Shown here: in pieces, positions 8,192-11,006 of the stretch
How positions within the stretch are numbered: the stretch's first letter is position 1
Layout: each line of letters opens with the position of its first letter
Origin: Bacteroidales bacterium
GTDB taxonomy: Bacteria; Bacteroidota; Bacteroidia; Bacteroidales; UBA12077
Assembly (NCBI GenBank): GCA_003446015.1
Contig: DMBU01000109.1
Coordinates: forward strand, 1 to 11,006
Direction: 5' to 3'
DNA: 11,006 nt
The notes under the pieces: generated by a model
Databases searched by the model: none
What the model was told of the DNA's origin: nothing
Seen by the model: the letters and a program-made list of their open reading frames with translations, nothing else
Translations under genes and position numbers: made by a program

Positions 8192-8219
8192 GGTAATATA
8201 GATCAATTTTATACTTTTG
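8188..8219 (+). promoter_or_regulatory. Strong Bacteroidota-type promoter for tRNA-Ser
   Basis: A -33 element TTTTG (8188-8192) is separated by exactly 19 nt from a perfect -7 element TACTTTTG (8212-8219). Transcription should start near 8226, only about 5 nt before the broken tRNA 5' copy at 8231 and about 60 nt before the intact tRNA. This is the best promoter match in the window. Confidence 0.7.
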
Positions 8220-8230
8220 TGCAACTTATT

Positions 8231-8285
8231 GGAGAGGTGGGTGTCCCGTCCCGATGGTTATCGGGAGGCTGAAACCTTGATGAAT
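8231..8285 (+). pseudogene. Broken duplicate of the tRNA-Ser 5' end interrupted by a palindrome
   Basis: Thirteen bases, GGAGAGGTGGGTG (8231-8243), are identical to the first 13 bases of the intact tRNA-Ser at 8286. After 23 inserted bases the match resumes with GGCTGAAACC (8267-8276), which is identical to 8302-8311. In the intact gene only AGT lies between these two blocks. The inserted segment holds a perfect 7-bp inverted repeat, TCCCGAT (8249-8255) and ATCGGGA (8260-8266), around a GGTT loop, preceded by an extra TCCCG. The copy stops inside the D arm and has no anticodon, variable or T arm, so it cannot form a tRNA. It lies inside the predicted transcript leader. Confidence 0.75.
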
Positions 8286-8374
<89 letters not shown>

Positions 8375-8500
8375 AAAAGAATAATCATCCCGCTAACAGC
8401 GGGATTTTTTATTTTTCAGGTGGCTGTATCAGGCTTGCTTGAATAAAGACAGATGAAAAATAAAAAGTAATGAGCATAGCGAATGGATGATTATTCTTTT
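8375..8500. repeat. Large nested inverted repeat within unit A
   Basis: AAAAGAATAATCATCC (8375-8390) is perfectly complementary to GGATGATTATTCTTTT (8485-8500), a 16-bp stem closing 94 nt. Inside it are the 7-bp terminator hairpin (8387-8405), whose 5' arm overlaps the outer stem by 4 nt, and a second 13-bp perfect inverted repeat, TTTTTATTTTTCA (8406-8418) with TGAAAAATAAAAA (8454-8466). The RNA could fold as a three-way junction. Confidence 0.7.
8387..8410 (+). terminator. Intrinsic terminator of tRNA-Ser
   Basis: ATCCCGC (8387-8393) pairs perfectly with GCGGGAT (8399-8405) around a TAACA loop, and the run of T at 8405-8410 follows directly. It lies 13 nt after the tRNA 3' end, the usual place for a tRNA transcript terminator. 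Confidence 0.85.
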
Positions 8501-8529
8501 AAGCAACCCAATCCGGGATCATTGAAAAT

Positions 8530-8701
8530 AATCCCCCTCTCTCCGCATAAGAATAATAAATCCTGACGTTTCAGTCAGGATTTATTATTTCCAGAAAACC
8601 GTTACCAATTTATTTGTAAAAGCTTTGAAGGGAATAAAATGATGATCAAAGCGAATAGTTGATTTTTCTTTTTAGCAACTCCCTCGGGGATCAAAGAAAT
8701 T
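8530..8701 (+). repeat. 172-nt tandem unit B with duplicated tRNA-Ser 3' end
   Basis: The unit opens with an exact 18-nt copy (8530-8547) of the tRNA-Ser 3' end plus CA, followed by T/A-substituted AAGAATAAT as after the real tRNA. It ends where a third, degraded tRNA 3' fragment begins at 8702. It is the same length as unit A, with conserved ends and an unrelated centre that carries its own hairpin. There is no preceding tRNA body, so the tRNA fragment is not functional. Confidence 0.75.
8552..8589. terminator. Perfect 16-bp hairpin in unit B, orphan terminator-like
   Basis: AATAATAAATCCTGAC (8552-8567) pairs perfectly with GTCAGGATTTATTATT (8574-8589) around a 6-nt GTTTCA loop. It sits at the same place relative to the tRNA 3' fragment as the real tRNA-Ser terminator does. 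The stem is symmetric and T/A-rich at its base, so it could stop transcription from either side, but only a short T-run follows. Confidence 0.6.
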
Positions 8702-8715
8702 AATCCCTTTTTTTG
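8702..8715 (+). repeat. Degraded third copy of the tRNA-Ser 3' end
   Basis: AATCCCTTTTTTTG lies exactly 172 nt after the second copy. Over the first 13 bases it differs from the tRNA end only by C-to-T changes (4 of 13). It is short, so the call rests mainly on the exact period and on the unit-B sequence that leads into it. Confidence 0.5.
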
Positions 8716-8737
8716 TAAACAAAGCACTAAATTACAT

Positions 8738-8769
8738 GCAAAAAAGCGCAGGATCAATCTCTGCGCTTT
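8738..8769 (-). terminator. Intrinsic terminator of the right-hand S9 peptidase gene
   Basis: On the minus strand AAAGCGCAG (8769-8761) pairs perfectly with CTGCGCTTT (8751-8743), and six T residues run through 8745-8740. It lies 18 nt past the stop of the S9 peptidase gene. Confidence 0.85.
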
Positions 8770-8787
8770 GCAATACTTGTTTGAAAA

Positions 8788-10716
8788 CTATTTCTTTACA
8801 GCTTTATCCAAGTGGGTTGATATAATTAAATCTTCTATATCATCACCTTTTAAATACTCATCTAAGAACTTAAGGATTTTTCCATAGGCTACAATTTCAT
8901 TTTCCTTTTTTCTAAATCCGTGTCCTTCATCATCAAAAACAACATATTCCACAGGAACACCATTGGCTTTTGCAGCATCGACAATCTCATCCGATTCTGC
9001 TTTTAAAACTCTGGGATCATTTGCTCCTTGAAGAACCATTAAAGGTTTTTGGATATTCTCGGCATGGAATAAAGGTGAAATTTTACGAAGATAAACAGAA
9101 TCAACATCAGGATCGCCTAACTCTTTATAAAGGGCTTTTCGCTGAGCTTCCCACCAGGAAGGAATACTTTTGAGTGTTCGAAGCCAGTTGGTAACACCAA
9201 ATAAATTTACTCCAACATCAAATTCTTCGGGAGTAAATGTAAGGGCAGCGGCGACCATATATCCACCATATGAGCCGCCAATTATTCCAATTTTATCTGT
9301 ATCTACCCAATTAGTTTCAGCAAGATAATTTTTTGCATAAATACAATCTTGTAAGTCATGATCTCCGTGTTTTCTATCATCAAGAGCATAAAAGGTTTTT
9401 CCATAGCCACTGCTTCCTCTGTTGTTTACGGCAATAATTGCATAACTATGATTTACCAAATATTGAATAGCAGCGAAATAACTCATTCTGGATTGACCTC
9501 CAGGTCCACCGTGAACCCATACTAGTGCAGGAACCTTTGATCTTTTCGAAGCTTGCAGTGGTTTGTAAAGAATTGCAGGAATCTCTAGTCCATCGAAAGA
9601 TTGATATCGCACAACTTTTCCTTCAGCCAAATAATCAGGATTAATTTCAGAATTTAAACTATTTGTTAGCTTGTAATATTCTTTGTTTTCAAATTCATAT
9701 GAAAATAGATCTTTTGGCGTTTTTGAGCTTGCAACATAAAAACTCATCATATTTTCGCTTCGGGATATATTTACAGAGGTAATATCCTGACCTTCAAATT
9801 CAGGAAAATGAATTTCATTACCTGACTCAACATCAAAAACTTTTATTATTGTTTGTGCATCTTGATTTATTCCTATCACTCTGTATTTTTCATTAAAGGA
9901 ATGATATGCATACATTACATCCCAATCGGCCTTAAAAATTATTTCTGTTTCCTTGTTTTCAAGATTCATTCTTTCAACATAAGTGAATTCATTATCATAA
10001 TCTGTTAAGTAATAAAGGTATTTACCATCTGAGCTAAATTCAGTTGGATTGTAGGTTGTTTCTTCAACATCTTTTATTATAATTAATTCTTTTGTTGTTC
10101 TGTTAAACAATAGCATCTGGTTATAACTGCGTGTAAATGATTTGGTTAAAGCAAGTAAATTTTTATCATTGGAAATAGAACTAATAGAGAATCCTCCATC
10201 GTTTTCAAAGATTAACATGGGTTCTAAGGTTTCAATATTCACTTCATATAAATCCATAAAACCTGGATTTCGCTTATTACTTTCGATGAAAAAACTTTGT
10301 AAATCTTTACTCCAACCGGCAAAAGAAGCTCTTGCATTTTCAAAAGGAGTAATATCTCTTATTGTACCATCTGTTTCTCTTAAATATATATGATAAATTT
10401 CATTTCCTCCCTGATCTGAAGTAATGAGTATACGATCATCCTTAGGGAAACAACTAACAATAAAGGTAGACTCTTCACGATTAGTCAGCTGCTTTTTTGA
10501 TAATCCTTTTAGGTCTGTTTCATAAACATTATAAATTCCAGATTCATTACTGCTATAAAGAATTTTAGATTCGTCGAAGGTGAATGAGCTACCTGTAACA
10601 TTAATGTTATTCATAAACTGTTCGATCGTATATTGAACAATTTCCTTTTTGCTGGTTTGATTTTTGCAAGCTGTTATAAACAAAATAACAAGGATGACAA
10701 AGATTAATTTTTTCAT
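8788..10716 (-). CDS. S9-family (prolyl oligopeptidase-like) lipoprotein peptidase
   Basis: This is a complete 642-residue serine peptidase. The lipoprotein signal spans 1-16 with lipobox Ile-Thr-Ala-Cys, Cys17 being the anchor. Residues about 35-355 form an irregular beta-propeller that in this family gates substrate access. The alpha/beta-hydrolase domain spans about 365-625: HGGPGG at 402-407, NNRGSSGYG at 431-439, nucleophile Ser482 in GGSYGG, Asp567 in GANDPRV, and His599 in DEGHGF, so the catalytic triad is intact. Such enzymes (dipeptidyl/acylaminoacyl peptidase-like) release or trim short peptides in the envelope, but the exact specificity cannot be read here. A 17-residue polar tail follows the fold (from about 626). 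It is a single gene with its own terminator and a plausible promoter. It is a paralogue of the partial gene at the left edge but clearly diverged from it. Confidence 0.96.
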   Translation of the reverse strand: MKKLIFVILVILFITACKNQTSKKEIVQYTIEQFMNNINVTGSSFTFDESKILYSSNESGIYNVYETDLKGLSKKQLTNREESTFIVSCFPKDDRILITSDQGGNEIYHIYLRETDGTIRDITPFENARASFAGWSKDLQSFFIESNKRNPGFMDLYEVNIETLEPMLIFENDGGFSISSISNDKNLLALTKSFTRSYNQMLLFNRTTKELIIIKDVEETTYNPTEFSSDGKYLYYLTDYDNEFTYVERMNLENKETEIIFKADWDVMYAYHSFNEKYRVIGINQDAQTIIKVFDVESGNEIHFPEFEGQDITSVNISRSENMMSFYVASSKTPKDLFSYEFENKEYYKLTNSLNSEINPDYLAEGKVVRYQSFDGLEIPAILYKPLQASKRSKVPALVWVHGGPGGQSRMSYFAAIQYLVNHSYAIIAVNNRGSSGYGKTFYALDDRKHGDHDLQDCIYAKNYLAETNWVDTDKIGIIGGSYGGYMVAAALTFTPEEFDVGVNLFGVTNWLRTLKSIPSWWEAQRKALYKELGDPDVDSVYLRKISPLFHAENIQKPLMVLQGANDPRVLKAESDEIVDAAKANGVPVEYVVFDDEGHGFRKKENEIVAYGKILKFLDEYLKGDDIEDLIISTHLDKAVKK

Positions 10717-10755
10717 ATTGATTTGATTTTAAGGTTATTTTTTAGAATAGAATAA

Positions 10756-10786
10756 CTAAATTACTTTATTTCGAGAAGCAAGTCAA
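10756..10786 (-). promoter_or_regulatory. Candidate promoter of the right-hand S9 peptidase gene
   Basis: On the minus strand TTG (10786-10784, within GTTGAC) is separated by 20 nt from TAATTTAG (10763-10756), a 7-of-8 match counting the free positions of the -7 consensus. The ATG lies about 40 nt downstream. This is a moderate match only. Confidence 0.35.
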
Positions 10787-10863
10787 CTATTTTGTGTAAA
10801 TAGTATTTTAAGTTACAGTAATGATATGGTAAGAATTACTAATTATTGTTTAAAAATATCAGG

Positions 10864-10890
10864 AATTGTTTTGAAAATTGAAAAACAATT
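10864..10890. repeat. 9-bp inverted repeat over the tRNA-Pro promoter
   Basis: AATTGTTTT (10864-10872) is perfectly complementary to AAAACAATT (10882-10890), with a 9-nt spacer. It overlaps the -33 element and the spacer of the tRNA-Pro promoter. In this AT-rich gap it could arise by chance. Confidence 0.4.
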
Positions 10891-10900
10891 CATTTATTTG
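10869..10900 (+). promoter_or_regulatory. Bacteroidota-type promoter for tRNA-Pro
   Basis: TTTTG (10869-10873) is followed after exactly 19 nt by TTTATTTG (10893-10900), which differs from TAnnTTTG at one fixed position. Transcription is predicted to start near 10907, leaving about 24 nt of leader. The rest of the 10717-10930 gap shows nothing else clear. Confidence 0.5.
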
Positions 10901-10930
10901 CATCCGCAATTCAATATAGAAGTTGCATTT

Positions 10931-11005
10931 CGGGGTGTAGCGTAGTCCGGTCATCGCGCCTGCTTTGGGAGCAGGAGGTCGCAGGTTCGAATCCTGCCAC
11001 CCCGA
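10931..11005 (+). tRNA. tRNA-Pro, anticodon TGG
   Basis: This 75-nt gene has acceptor stem CGGGGTG (10931-10937) pairing perfectly with CACCCCG (10998-11004) and discriminator A11005. The anticodon stem CCTGC/GCAGG closes the loop TTTGGGA (10964-10970) with anticodon TGG at 10966-10968. The T arm is GCAGG, TTCGAAT, CCTGC. The window ends one base after the discriminator, so whether CCA is encoded cannot be seen. Confidence 0.95.
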
Positions 11006-11006
11006 C

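Noticed and set aside
8231..8285. A possible second complete tRNA upstream of tRNA-Ser
   Set aside because: Only the acceptor 5' strand and part of the D arm are present. There is no anticodon arm, T arm or acceptor 3' strand before the intact tRNA begins.

Overview
Organism: the window looks like a low-GC member of the Bacteroidota. The protein repertoire fits (FloA/NfeD pair, PD40/TPR envelope protein, short ClpS, S9 lipoprotein peptidases). Four upstream regions carry the phylum-type promoter, a TTTG/TTG-like -33 element about 19-20 nt before a TAnnTTTG-like -7 element, and Shine-Dalgarno sites are mostly absent. I cannot place it more finely from sequence alone. Left block (1-3105, minus strand): a tight cluster transcribed leftwards as bcp (thiol peroxidase), recA (recombinase), then an S9-family lipoprotein peptidase cut by the window edge before its catalytic residues. 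Gaps of 20 and 9 nt suggest one transcript. Middle block (3305-8149, plus strand): a secreted 754-residue TPR / PD40-propeller / SPOR-like protein with its own promoter, then clpS, an NfeD-family membrane protein, floA and a secreted divergent FKBP-TPR protein. The last four are separated by 5, 6 and 0 nt and look like one operon that combines N-degron proteolysis, a flotillin membrane-microdomain module and an envelope folding factor. tRNA-Ser region (8150-8787): this is the unusual part. A strong promoter is followed within a few bases by a broken copy of the 5' end of tRNA-Ser, interrupted by a small perfect palindrome. The intact tRNA-Ser(GCT) lies 55 nt further on. Its 3' end then recurs downstream at exactly 172-nt intervals (8358, 8530 and, degraded, 8702). 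The two 172-nt units have conserved ends and unrelated centres, each centre holding a strong hairpin. The first unit is also a large nested inverted repeat. No protein gene explains this stretch. Right block (8788-11006): a complete S9-family lipoprotein peptidase on the minus strand with an intrinsic terminator and a plausible promoter, then a tRNA-Pro(TGG) with its own promoter at the right edge. Overall the protein genes are ordinary Bacteroidota housekeeping and envelope genes. The novelty, if any, is the repeat architecture around tRNA-Ser.
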